DNA of 64,000 nt, taken from positions 1 through 64,000 of the forward strand of contig JANNKH010000117.1 of NCBI GenBank assembly GCA_031396205.1, read 5' to 3'. How positions within the stretch are numbered: position 1 is the first letter of the stretch; every line of letters starts with the position of its first letter. The DNA comes from CAISIP01 sp031396205. Its GTDB lineage: Bacteria; Pseudomonadota; Gammaproteobacteria; Burkholderiales; Burkholderiaceae_C. The notes beneath the pieces were generated by a model. The model had not been told where the DNA came from. It ran no database searches and saw only the letters and a program-made list of their open reading frames with translations. This document shows positions 23,506 to 35,318 of the stretch, piece after piece. The translations under genes were made by a program, and so were the position numbers.

Positions 23506-26292
23506 ATGTTGTCTGCCCCCGTCGTTGTCGGCGCCTCGTTCGCCTACCTGCTGCTGCTGTTTGTCGTGGCCAGCATCGGCGACCGCCGCGCCGCGCAAGG
23601 TCGCTCCGTGATCGGCAATGCCTGGGTCTACGCCCTGTCGATGGCGGTGTACTGCACCGCCTGGACCTACTTTGGCAGCGTCGGGCGTGCGGCTACCGCC
23701 GGCATCTGGTTCCTGCCGATCTACCTGGGGCCGACGCTGGCCATGGTGCTGGCCTGGATGGTCGTGCGCAAGATGCTGCGCATCGCCAAGAGTTACCGCA
23801 TCACCTCGATCGCCGACTTCATTGGCAGCCGGTACGGCAAGAGCCCGATGCTGGCCGGTCTGGTCACGCTGATCACGGTGGTAGGCATCGTTCCCTACAT
23901 CGCACTGCAGCTCAAGGCCGTATCGGTCGGCTACGCGGTCATGACGACCGCGCCGGGCGCGCAGGACGCAGGACAAGGCGCCTGGTGGAGCGACAACACG
24001 CTGTATTTCGCGCTCGCGCTGGCCGGCTTCACGGTGGTGTTCGGAACGCGCCGGCTGGACAGTTCCGAACGCCATGAAGGCATGGTGGCGGCGATTGCGT
24101 TCGAGTCCCTGGTCAAGCTGGTGGCCTTCCTCGCGGTGGGCGGCTTTGTCACCTACGGCCTGTTCGATGGCGTGGTCGACATCTTTGAACGTGCCAGCGC
24201 CGTGCCCGAGCTCGCGCGACTGCTGGTCATCGATCCTCCGTTTGGTTATGGCCAGTGGTTTTCGCTCACCGTGCTGGCCATGTTGTCGGTGGTGCTGCTG
24301 CCGCGCCAGTTCCAGATCATGGTGGTGGAGAACGTCAACGAGCGCCACCTGCGCCGTGCGGCCTGGGTATTTCCGGCCTACCTGCTGCTGATCAATCTGT
24401 TCGTGCTACCGGTGGCGCTGGGCGGCCAGTTGCTGTTTGGCACCGGCACGATGGACCCGGAGGCGTTCATCCTGTCGCTGCCGTTGGCGCATGGCCAATC
24501 GGCGCTGGCGCTGCTCGCTTTCCTGGGCGGCCTGTCGGCGGCCACCGGCATGGTGATCGTGGAGACGATCGCGGTATCGAGCATGGTCTGCAACGATCTG
24601 GTGATGCCGCTGCTGCTGCGCACCCGGCGCTTCGGCGCGCGGGCCGGCGGCGAGCTGACCGGAATGCTGCTGCGTATCCGACGCGCCGCGATCTTTGTCG
24701 TGATGCTGCTGGGATATACCTATTTCCATCTCGCCGGGGAAGCCTACGCGTTGGTCAGCATCGGCCTGATCAGCTTTGCCGCGGTGGCCCAGTTCGCACC
24801 AGCGCTGTTCGGTGGCATGTACTGGCGCGGCGGCACCCGGCTCGGTGCGATGGCGGGGCTGCTGCTGGGGTTCGGCTTGTGGGCCTACACGCTGATGCTG
24901 CCCTCGATCGCCAAATCAGGCTGGTGGTCGACCGATTTCCTGCAGTACGGCCCGTGGGGCATCACCTGGCTCAAGCCCGAACAACTGCTCGGCCTGACTG
25001 GCATGGACAACCTGACCCATTCCCTGTTCTGGAGCCTGACTGCCAACCTGGCGGCATATGTGGGACTGTCGTTGTGGCGCGGGCCGTCACCCGCGGAGAC
25101 CAGCCAGGCCCTGCTGTTTGTCGAGGTGTTCGAGCGTCACCGCAGTACCGAGCTGGTATTTTGGCGTGGGCGCGCCCGGGTGCAGGACCTGGTCGCGCTG
25201 GCGGCGCGCTTCATGGGAACGACGCGGGCACAGCATCTATTCGAGGACTATGCGGCGCGGGTCGGTGCGGACCGCATCGAGCAAATTGTGCCCGATGCGC
25301 AACTCGTGCGCCATGTCGAGATCGCGTTGGCCGGCACCATCGGCAGTGCGTCGGCCCGCGTGATGGTGGCGTCGGTCGCGGACGAGGATGCGCTGGTGCT
25401 GGACGACGTGCTGCAGATCCTGGATGAAGCGACCCAGCTGCGCGCCCATTCGATTGAACTGGAGCAAAAATCGGCGTCCCTGGAACGCGCCACGTCCGAG
25501 CTGCGCGCGGCCAACGCCCAGTTGCAGAGCCTGGACCGGCTCAAGGACGACTTCATGTCGTCGGTGACGCACGAACTGCGCACCCCGCTGACCTCGATCC
25601 GGGCCTTGGCCGAACTGATGGCGGACGACCCGGACATGCCGACGTCCCAGCGCCAACAGTTCACCCGCATCATCGTGACCGAAACCGAGCGCTTGAGCCG
25701 CCTGGTCAACCAGGTGCTGGACCTGGCCAAGATCGAATCGGGCCACGCCCAATGGCACAGCAGCGACGTCGACCTGGCGCAGCTGCTGGAACAGGCGGTG
25801 CAGACTACGGCAGAGATGTTCCACGAACGCGGCGCCCTGGTGCAGCTGTCCTTGCCCCCGCAGCCAGTGGTGCTGCGGGTCGACCCGGACCGGCTGACCC
25901 AGGTGGTGCTGAACCTGCTGTCCAATGCCGCCAAGTTCATGCCGGCCATGGGCGGCCGGGTACAGGTGCAGGTGACGCCGCTCGCGCAGGCAGTGCGTGT
26001 ATCGATCCAGGACAACGGCCCAGGGGTACCGGCGTCCCAGCGAATCCTGATCTTCGAGCGCTTTCATCAGGGCCAGAACGGTGGCAATCGACCGCAGGGC
26101 ACTGGTCTGGGCTTGCCGATCAGCCGACAGATCGTCGAACATTTCGGTGGCCGCATCTGGGTCGACAACAACACCGGCTCCGGTGCCTGCTTTGTATTTG
26201 AACTGCCGTGGCATACGATGGCATCGGCCGACCCGGCTGCCGCGATGACCACGCAAACACCGCGCAACCGGCTGGACCCCGAACCGCATTGA
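23506..26292 (+). CDS. CbrA-like SLC5 transporter-histidine kinase
   Basis: Protein of 928 residues. The N-terminal 550 residues form a sodium:solute symporter fold of about 13 helices (motifs include YCTAWTYFGSVGRAAT and GGLSAATGMVIVETIA). A STAC-type linker (about 550-650) and a coiled coil follow, then HisKA with His689 in SSVTHELRTPLTSIR, and HATPase with NLLSNAAKF, DNGPGVP and GTGLGLPISRQIV. CbrA of Pseudomonas has this architecture and controls carbon/nitrogen use. Transport and sensing may be coupled. The partner regulator is probably the receiver protein encoded 11 nt downstream. Confidence 0.93.
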   Translation: MLSAPVVVGASFAYLLLLFVVASIGDRRAAQGRSVIGNAWVYALSMAVYCTAWTYFGSVGRAATAGIWFLPIYLGPTLAMVLAWMVVRKMLRIAKSYRITSIADFIGSRYGKSPMLAGLVTLITVVGIVPYIALQLKAVSVGYAVMTTAPGAQDAGQGAWWSDNTLYFALALAGFTVVFGTRRLDSSERHEGMVAAIAFESLVKLVAFLAVGGFVTYGLFDGVVDIFERASAVPELARLLVIDPPFGYGQWFSLTVLAMLSVVLLPRQFQIMVVENVNERHLRRAAWVFPAYLLLINLFVLPVALGGQLLFGTGTMDPEAFILSLPLAHGQSALALLAFLGGLSAATGMVIVETIAVSSMVCNDLVMPLLLRTRRFGARAGGELTGMLLRIRRAAIFVVMLLGYTYFHLAGEAYALVSIGLISFAAVAQFAPALFGGMYWRGGTRLGAMAGLLLGFGLWAYTLMLPSIAKSGWWSTDFLQYGPWGITWLKPEQLLGLTGMDNLTHSLFWSLTANLAAYVGLSLWRGPSPAETSQALLFVEVFERHRSTELVFWRGRARVQDLVALAARFMGTTRAQHLFEDYAARVGADRIEQIVPDAQLVRHVEIALAGTIGSASARVMVASVADEDALVLDDVLQILDEATQLRAHSIELEQKSASLERATSELRAANAQLQSLDRLKDDFMSSVTHELRTPLTSIRALAELMADDPDMPTSQRQQFTRIIVTETERLSRLVNQVLDLAKIESGHAQWHSSDVDLAQLLEQAVQTTAEMFHERGALVQLSLPPQPVVLRVDPDRLTQVVLNLLSNAAKFMPAMGGRVQVQVTPLAQAVRVSIQDNGPGVPASQRILIFERFHQGQNGGNRPQGTGLGLPISRQIVEHFGGRIWVDNNTGSGACFVFELPWHTMASADPAAAMTTQTPRNRLDPEPH

Positions 26293-26303
26293 GGGAACGC
26301 GCC

Positions 26304-26681
26304 ATGCCACACAAGATCCTGATCGTCGATGACGAACCCAACATCCTGGTTTCGCTGGAGTACCTGATGCAGCGCGAGGGCTTTGATGTCAGCGTGGCGC
26401 GCGATGGCCTGCAGGCGATCGCGGCGATCGAACGCAACCCTCCTGATATCGTATTGCTCGATGTGATGATGCCCGGCAAGACCGGGCTCGAGGTCTGCCA
26501 GCATATCCGCGCCAAGGACCAGTTCCGCGCCATGCGCATTGTCATGCTCACCGCCAAGGGACGCGAAACCGATGTCGCCAAGGGTCTGGCGCTTGGCGCC
26601 AACACCTACATCACCAAACCATTTTCCACCCGCGACCTGGTGGCGCAGGTACGTGCCCTGCTGACTCCATCGGCGCCATGA
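26304..26681 (+). CDS. Single-domain response regulator
   Basis: Receiver-only protein of 125 residues with IVDDEPNI, phospho-acceptor Asp53 in IVLLDVMMPGKTG, the Thr in VMLTAKG and Lys in YITKPFST. No output domain is present, unlike CbrB. ATG 26304 follows GAGGGAA. Its stop overlaps the start of the next gene (ATGA-type), so it is coupled to the pseudokinase-exonuclease fusion. Confidence 0.92.
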   Translation: MPHKILIVDDEPNILVSLEYLMQREGFDVSVARDGLQAIAAIERNPPDIVLLDVMMPGKTGLEVCQHIRAKDQFRAMRIVMLTAKGRETDVAKGLALGANTYITKPFSTRDLVAQVRALLTPSAP

Positions 26682-28924
26682 TTGCAAGAGTCACGGGCGA
26701 ACGCAGACCCCTGCCGCTGAAGTCGCGGCGCATTGTGGCCACACTCGCGCCAGGCCTGATGCTGGGGATCTGGACGGCATTGCTGGCCACCACGGTATGG
26801 ACTGCCTTGTCTCAGGAGCAACGCGCCATGCTGGCGCCATCGCAGCAATCATTGCTGGCGTTGCTGGTGTTGACCTGGCTGATCGGCAGCGTGCTGCTGG
26901 CGCGCTGGATGGCGCGTCTGTTCCATGACCATGTCGAACAGCTGGCGCGCATGGAAGAGCACACCCGCATCCGCATTGCCGGCCAGACGCGCGAGGCCCT
27001 GTTGGGCACAGGCAGCGCAGAAGCGCGGTCGCTGGCCGCGGCCATCACCGATCTGGCAGCACAGCGCAACCAGCTGCGCGATGACTTCGACTGCCAAGTG
27101 CGCGAAGCCAGCCGCGATATCGACCGGGAACGCCGCCGGTTGGCCGCACTGATGGCCGAGTTGCACCAAAGCGTGGTGGTGTGCAACCTGGACGGGCGCA
27201 TCCTGCTGTACAACAACCGCGCCCGGCTGCAATACCAGGCCCTGGCCGCGCGACCGGCGCTGGCCGATGGCGCTGGCGCGATCGGCCTGGGGCGATCCAT
27301 CTACACCGTATTCGACCCCAGACTGGTGGCCCATGCGCTGGACACAATCACTCGCAAGCTGGAGCGAGGCGCCACCAACGCGTCGGCCCAGTTCATCACC
27401 ACGACCCCCTCCGGACAGTTGCTGCGAGTGCAAGTGGCCGCGGTCCTGGACGATCCCGGCGATGGCACAAACCCGGGCCATGACCATGACGCAGACGCGC
27501 CGTTGGACCGGGGTGCGCCCCTGAACGGATTCGTGCTGCTGCTGGAGAACCTCACCCACGATTTCGAGCAACAGTCGCTGCGCGACCAACTGCTGCACAC
27601 CATGACCGAGGGCAGCCGCAGCGCACTGGGCAACCTGCAGGCCGCCCTTGAAATGCTGGAGTACCCAGACCTCGATGCCGCCATGCGTGAGCGTTTTCTG
27701 GCGGTGGTGCGGGAGGAGTCGAGCGCGATGAGCAAGCGTGTCCAGACGCTGGCGCAAACCGTCTCCAGCAGCCTGAAGACGCGTTGGCCGATGGAGGACA
27801 TGCTGGGTTCCGATCTGGTCGCCGCCGTCGTGCGCCGGGTCCAGGACCAAGACGGCATGCACATATCTGCCGACGAGGTGGACCCTGGTCTGTGGTTGCG
27901 GGTGGAAAGCTTCTCGCTGATGCAGGCTCTGGCCTATCTGGCGGCCCGCCTGGCCCAGGAGTTCTCCGTGCACCAGTTCGCGATGCGCCTGTCGGGCGCT
28001 GGAGGGCATGCGCATCTGGATCTGGTCTGGCAGGGGACCGTCATGAGCACCGAAACCGTGATGTCCTGGGAGCTCGATCCGATCCGCATCGGAGGCGAAT
28101 CCATGCCGTTGACGGTGCGTGACGTGGTGGAGCGCCATGGCGGCGCGTTCTGGTTCGAGCGCGAACGCGCACGCCACGAAGCATGGTTCCGGTTCCTGCT
28201 GCCGCTGGCCGGCGCCAATGCCCCTGAGGTGCATGCCGCGCTGCCAGGTGCATCGCACGAGATTCGGCCGATGTTCTACGACTTCGACCTGTTCAAGATC
28301 TCCGACAGCGCGCGCGACCTGCAGGACCGCCGGCTCGACAGCCTGTCCTATACCGTCTTCGACACCGAAACCACCGGCCTGGACCCATCAAGGGGCGATG
28401 AGATCATCCAGATCGGGGCGACCCGGATCATCAACGGCAAGTTGCTGCACCACGAAGGCTTCGAGCAGTTGATCGACCCCAAGCGCACCTTGCCCGAAGC
28501 CTCGACCCGGATCCACGGCATCACGCCGCAGATGCTGCAGGGGCAGCCGGACATCGTGGCGGTGCTGGCTGCTTTTCACGCCTACGCGCACGACAGCGTG
28601 CTGGTGGCGCACAACGCTGCGTTCGACATGCGCTTCCTGCAGCTCAAGGAGACCCGCAGTGGCGTCGTGTTCGACCAGCCGGTGCTGGACACTTTATTGC
28701 TGTCCGACCTGGCGCATCCGCAGCAGGAGTCGCATGGACTCGAAGCGCTGGCGCAGCGCCTGGGTGTGCCGGTGGTGGGCCGTCACACCGCATTGGGCGA
28801 CGCCATCGTGACGGCCGAGGTGTTTCTCAAGTTGTTGCCGCTGCTGGCGGACAAGGGCATTCTCACACTGGGGCAGGCACGCGCGGCGGCGCAAAAAAGC
28901 CGCTATGCGCGGGTGCAATACTGA
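26678..28924 (+). CDS. Membrane pseudokinase fused to a DEDDh 3'-5' exonuclease
   Basis: Protein of 748 residues with unusual architecture. Two membrane helices (about 20-45 and 60-80) are followed by a HAMP/coiled-coil region and a PAS-like domain (about 155-290, QSVVVCNLDGRILLYNNRA). A histidine kinase-like region comes next, in which the H-box reads TEGSRSAL instead of SHELRTPL (Glu311 in place of His), and only the end of an HATPase fold can be traced. The C-terminal 190 residues form a DnaQ-like exonuclease with all three motifs: DTETTGL (Asp562, Glu564), HNAAFD (645-650) and HTALGD (703-708). Activity as a nuclease looks intact, while the kinase looks dead. It is coupled to the upstream receiver gene. 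Confidence 0.85.
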   Translation: MIARVTGERRPLPLKSRRIVATLAPGLMLGIWTALLATTVWTALSQEQRAMLAPSQQSLLALLVLTWLIGSVLLARWMARLFHDHVEQLARMEEHTRIRIAGQTREALLGTGSAEARSLAAAITDLAAQRNQLRDDFDCQVREASRDIDRERRRLAALMAELHQSVVVCNLDGRILLYNNRARLQYQALAARPALADGAGAIGLGRSIYTVFDPRLVAHALDTITRKLERGATNASAQFITTTPSGQLLRVQVAAVLDDPGDGTNPGHDHDADAPLDRGAPLNGFVLLLENLTHDFEQQSLRDQLLHTMTEGSRSALGNLQAALEMLEYPDLDAAMRERFLAVVREESSAMSKRVQTLAQTVSSSLKTRWPMEDMLGSDLVAAVVRRVQDQDGMHISADEVDPGLWLRVESFSLMQALAYLAARLAQEFSVHQFAMRLSGAGGHAHLDLVWQGTVMSTETVMSWELDPIRIGGESMPLTVRDVVERHGGAFWFERERARHEAWFRFLLPLAGANAPEVHAALPGASHEIRPMFYDFDLFKISDSARDLQDRRLDSLSYTVFDTETTGLDPSRGDEIIQIGATRIINGKLLHHEGFEQLIDPKRTLPEASTRIHGITPQMLQGQPDIVAVLAAFHAYAHDSVLVAHNAAFDMRFLQLKETRSGVVFDQPVLDTLLLSDLAHPQQESHGLEALAQRLGVPVVGRHTALGDAIVTAEVFLKLLPLLADKGILTLGQARAAAQKSRYARVQY

Positions 28925-28944
28925 TCCGGCCGACCACGGCCCGC

Positions 28945-29610
28945 TCAGGAGCAGGGTCGCAGGCTCTTGCCCGCAAGCGCGGGCTTGAGCTCGTCGAGCC
29001 GGGCGCGCAGGGTTTCGTCCACGGGCGTGATCCGCAACATGCTGGCGCGCGTCTCTTGCTTTTCCTGCACCACCTGGGCGGTTCGCACGCCGCGCTTGAC
29101 CAGCGCCGCCAGTTCGGCGACAGCACGCTCCTGCGATTCGAATCCCCCCAACGAGAGGCCGGGCACAAGGGCCGGATTCGCCGGCGACTCGACGCGCACT
29201 TGCAAGGCCACCAATTCGGCACGTTTCTTAGCCAGCGTTTGGGCATCGGTGTACTTGCCCATGTAGACGATCCAACGCGACGGCACCAGCACCTCGTTCA
29301 GCGACCAGGCAGCGGCAGGCAATATCGCCTCCGCACCCTGGCGCAACACCAACGCCTGGGCTTCGTTGAACAGGCCCGCCTGCAGGCAGGTCACGGCCAC
29401 ATCGGCGGCCTGCGTCCGCGTCTGCGCCTCCATCTGGCGCGCCTCGTCGGCAGACAGGATGACCAGCAACTCCGGCCGCATCTGCTGCATCAGGCGTTCG
29501 GGTTCGGCCTGGCGCAACGGGCCAAATCCATAGGCCCGCAGCATGTCGTGCGACCAGGCGAAATAAGCCGCGTTGAGCAGCACCAGCAGAAAAACCAGCA
29601 GGCGCAACAC
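28945..29610 (-). CDS. SPOR-domain-like membrane-anchored protein
   Basis: Protein of 221 residues with one N-terminal membrane anchor (about 1-19). The C-terminal part (about 110-190) resembles a SPOR fold, with WIVYMGKYTDAQTLAKKRAEL and LSLGGFESQERAVAELAALVKRGV, the two alpha-beta repeats. SPOR domains bind denuded peptidoglycan at division sites. A SPOR protein downstream of birA is common in Burkholderiales. The exact role is not known. It lies 15 nt after birA on the same strand. Confidence 0.7.
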   Translation of the reverse strand: MLRLLVFLLVLLNAAYFAWSHDMLRAYGFGPLRQAEPERLMQQMRPELLVILSADEARQMEAQTRTQAADVAVTCLQAGLFNEAQALVLRQGAEAILPAAAWSLNEVLVPSRWIVYMGKYTDAQTLAKKRAELVALQVRVESPANPALVPGLSLGGFESQERAVAELAALVKRGVRTAQVVQEKQETRASMLRITPVDETLRARLDELKPALAGKSLRPCS

Positions 29611-29625
29611 CGGCGGGATTCAGTT

Positions 29626-30468
29626 TCAGTGCCGGTCGGCGCGCTCGCCCACCGGCCGCACGCTGACTTCAGCACTGGTTACGATTTTCATACCGCTGGA
29701 AGTATGCACCAGCAGGGCGCCACGTTCGTTCACGCCGACCGCGCTGCCGGTGACACCGTCGCTCAGCAGGACGGTGCGATCGCGCAGCAGGTCGCGTTGC
29801 GCATACGCGGTGCGAAACGCGGAAAAACCGTGCACCTCGAACACCCGCAAGGCTTGCAACAGCGCGGGCGCAACTCGCATCAACGCGTCAGGGGCATCGC
29901 AATCGGGCAGCACCTCCTGCAACCATGCGGGAGCCCTGGACAGGCCGGCAGCTTGCAGCGGTGCAATGTTGATACCCACACCGACCACGGCATACCGCTG
30001 ATCACCCACGCTGGCGGTCTCGATCAGGATACCTGCCAGCTTGCGTTCCCGCAGCCAGATGTCGTTGGGCCATTTGAGGGCCAGATGCGGATGCAAGGCG
30101 CGCGCCACGCTGACGCCCACCGCCAGCGACAGGCCCGACCAATCCAGCGGCGCCAACGGCAGGCCGATGGAGAACGTCAACGCAGGCAGGGCTTGGGCCG
30201 CGTCGCCAGCCGCGCCATGGCCCTCAGCGGTGGCGCTGATCCAGACCCGTCCGAGCCGACCTCGACCCGCGGTCTGATGTTCGGCCACCAACAGCGTGGG
30301 CGCGATCTGGCCGGCACGGGCGCGGCGCATCAGCTCGGAATTGGTCGACGCAATGCGGGTCGCCACTTCCACGAGGCAACCTGGCGCAACGGCGTGCAGG
30401 GCCTGGGTCAGCGCCTCGATCGGCCAGGCCTCCGCGGTCGGGTTGCCATGGGAACGGTCTGTGCTCAC
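29626..30468 (-). CDS. birA: Biotin-[acetyl-CoA-carboxylase] ligase (BirA)
   Basis: Biotin protein ligase of 280 residues that makes biotinyl-AMP and transfers biotin to AccB. The catalytic domain shows STNSEL, the nucleotide loop AEHQTAGRGRLGR, LKWPNDIW and GVGINIA. The N-terminal winged helix of the E. coli protein is absent, so it should not be a repressor of biotin genes. The GTG at 30468 is chosen because the longer reading overlaps the SET gene and is Arg-rich. The C-terminal SH3-like domain ends with VNERGALLVHT. Confidence 0.88.
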   Translation of the reverse strand: MSTDRSHGNPTAEAWPIEALTQALHAVAPGCLVEVATRIASTNSELMRRARAGQIAPTLLVAEHQTAGRGRLGRVWISATAEGHGAAGDAAQALPALTFSIGLPLAPLDWSGLSLAVGVSVARALHPHLALKWPNDIWLRERKLAGILIETASVGDQRYAVVGVGINIAPLQAAGLSRAPAWLQEVLPDCDAPDALMRVAPALLQALRVFEVHGFSAFRTAYAQRDLLRDRTVLLSDGVTGSAVGVNERGALLVHTSSGMKIVTSAEVSVRPVGERADRH

Positions 30469-30499
30469 GCTACGCTGACGAGCGCGTCGCCGGTTGATC

Positions 30500-30979
30500 T
30501 CAGCGCCCGCGCCGCTTGGGCGCCAGCAGGGTACCGCGGCACCGTTGTGTGCCGCACCAACAGGGATACTCGGCCTTGAGCTTGGGTGTATAGCGCTCAT
30601 CGATGATCAGGCCGTAGTCGTAGCTGAGTTCTTCGCCGGCCTTGATGTTGCGCAAGGCCTTGATGAAAACCCGGCCTTCCTCTTGGTCGGCCTCGCAATT
30701 GGGATCGCAGGAGTGGTTGATCCAGCGTGAGGAGTTGCCCCCGTACAGCGCGTCGATGACCCGGGCCTCGTCGATGTGGAAATAGAAGGTATGGTTGGGA
30801 TCGTTCGGATCGTGTGGATGACGCCGCTGTGCCTCCGGCCAGCTGATGATGGCCCCCATATATTCGATGACAGTCTCTCCCTCGGCCAGGTCCTGTACGG
30901 CAAACACGCCCTTACCATGCACTCCGGATCGGCGGGTCTGAATGCGGCGCAGGCCGCCAATAGGCTTGATTTTGGACAC
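30500..30979 (-). CDS. SET-domain protein (putative lysine methyltransferase)
   Basis: Protein of about 159 residues forming nearly a bare SET domain. The S-adenosylmethionine-binding GKGVFA region and the GETVIEYMGAII segment are present, as are the pseudoknot motif RWINHSCDPNCEA, the catalytic ELSYDYG tyrosine and a post-SET cysteine cluster CWCGTQRCRG. Eukaryotic-like SET proteins methylate lysines; bacterial targets are mostly unknown. GTG 30979 is the likely start; the reading to 31090 adds residues translated from the GC-repeat leader. It is divergent from the topoisomerase III-SWIB gene. Confidence 0.85.
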   Translation of the reverse strand: MSKIKPIGGLRRIQTRRSGVHGKGVFAVQDLAEGETVIEYMGAIISWPEAQRRHPHDPNDPNHTFYFHIDEARVIDALYGGNSSRWINHSCDPNCEADQEEGRVFIKALRNIKAGEELSYDYGLIIDERYTPKLKAEYPCWCGTQRCRGTLLAPKRRGR

Positions 30980-31012
30980 GTCGAAAAAATTTGTTAATGT
31001 GAACTCGTATGG

Positions 31013-31059
31013 GCGCGCGCATGTGTGCGCCCGCATGGGTGTGCGCGTGTGCGCACGCG
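31013..31059. repeat. Alternating purine-pyrimidine tracts (possible Z-DNA) between divergent genes
   Basis: Two strictly alternating purine-pyrimidine runs, 31013-31030 (18 bp) and 31040-31059 (20 bp), made of GC, GT and AC steps. They are in the intergenic region shared by the SET and topoisomerase III genes. Such runs adopt Z-DNA under negative supercoiling. Confidence 0.6.
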
Positions 31060-31080
31060 AGGACTGTGGATTGTAGTCAG

Positions 31081-34056
<2,976 letters not shown>

Positions 34057-34457
34057 AGAATGCCGGCGACACTGATGTTCGCTGGCACTGGTTTTTAAGT
34101 TGGCCTCATTTCGCGAACCCCTTATTGTTCCTAAAGACTGTGTGCTGACAATGCCGCAAGGCCGATCAATGTGAAATTGAAGTCGGCCGGCTTCTTGTTC
34201 AATACCGACTACCGCCGCAACAGACATGTGTCGCTACGAATTGCCACTGAAACATGCGAGCAGTTGTTCGGAAATGAGGATATGACCAAAACCAAGAACT
34301 ACGGCAAGCTGCTATGGCATGGGGCTGCCGCAACGAACCAGAGCAGCTTGGGCTAACAGCCGCCAACTCAGTATGTCAAGCCACGTGCGAAATCTGCCGG
34401 TTTTCTGGTTCACCCTGGTAGGTGCGAGGAATTGCCAAGCTCATTCCCGATGGCAAA
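34057..34457. other. Gene-free stretch downstream of topB
   Basis: About 400 nt of lower GC without a convincing ORF or codon bias. A weak inverted repeat GGCCGA / TCGGCC around 34155-34195 could end the topB transcript. Nothing else is recognised. Confidence 0.5.
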
Positions 34458-35063
34458 TTAAGTCAGCTGTTCGAACTTTCGGAGAGCGTTGCGGCGCATC
34501 TTGCGCGCCACTACGCACAACCCAGCCATTATCAGCACCCACGTCTCAGGCTCGGGCACTGGAGCAATGTATGGAACAGCCGAGATCACCGCAAGGAAAT
34601 TCGTGCCGCTTGCGTTGGAGCCATTCATAATGAACGAGTAGGTTCCAGCAGTGGGCGCGATCCCAATTGCGCGGAATCCATCAGAGCCATCACTGTCACC
34701 GGCGATGAACGAGCTTTCAGGAGGGGCAATGTTGCCGTTCTGCAACACGACGCTACTAATGGGCATGTTGTTGCCCTCCAAGATTTCGCCATTAATTATG
34801 GATGCGCCACTTACCGTGAAAAAGACGGCCCCGATAAACTGCTGACGAAAAATGTGGAACGGACTTCCAAAAACAATCACTGCCTTGTTATCTGCATCAA
34901 ATGTCGAGGAATTTGGAAAAGGGCCTACTATTTCAAGTGCTCGTGCAGGCAGAAATGACCCTAGTGAAAATGCGATTACCACTAGCAGTTTCGACAATTG
35001 CACGGCTGGCTCCCAAAGAGTTGACGCAGCTGAAATAGTACCGAGATTTGGGGTCATCTGCAA
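34458..35063 (-). CDS. Small PEP-CTERM sorting-signal protein
   Basis: Secreted protein of up to 201 residues. It has a signal peptide-like segment (LLVVIAFSLGSFLPARA) and a C-terminal PEP-CTERM tripartite signal: VPEPETWVLIMAGL, a hydrophobic helix, then a basic tail ARKMRR. The middle is a beta-rich domain with no family I can name. Proteins of this kind are cleaved and anchored by exosortase (EpsH/XrtA) in exopolymer-making bacteria. The start is unclear: ATG at 35057 or GTG at 35003; the latter gives a cleaner signal peptide. The gene lies in a low-GC segment beside a dead insertion sequence. Confidence 0.75.
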   Translation of the reverse strand: MQMTPNLGTISAASTLWEPAVQLSKLLVVIAFSLGSFLPARALEIVGPFPNSSTFDADNKAVIVFGSPFHIFRQQFIGAVFFTVSGASIINGEILEGNNMPISSVVLQNGNIAPPESSFIAGDSDGSDGFRAIGIAPTAGTYSFIMNGSNASGTNFLAVISAVPYIAPVPEPETWVLIMAGLCVVARKMRRNALRKFEQLT

Positions 35064-35318
35064 CTCTGATTCGGTTGGAATTTACCTTCAGCATCATGTC
35101 CTCGAAGGACATCGCGTCGGTGGCACCCTTTTTCTCAATTCATGCCCGGGTGCGTCAAAAATTGATATTTTTGACAAAGTGACTAACCGGCACCCGCCCG
35201 GCGCTACACCGCAAATCTCAAGACGGCAGATCGGCATTGCAGCTAAGGATTTGCTGAAAAAGGTCCACGAAAAGCTGTCCTGATCCGTTGAGTCAAGGGG
35301 AAACAACAGACCCATGCC

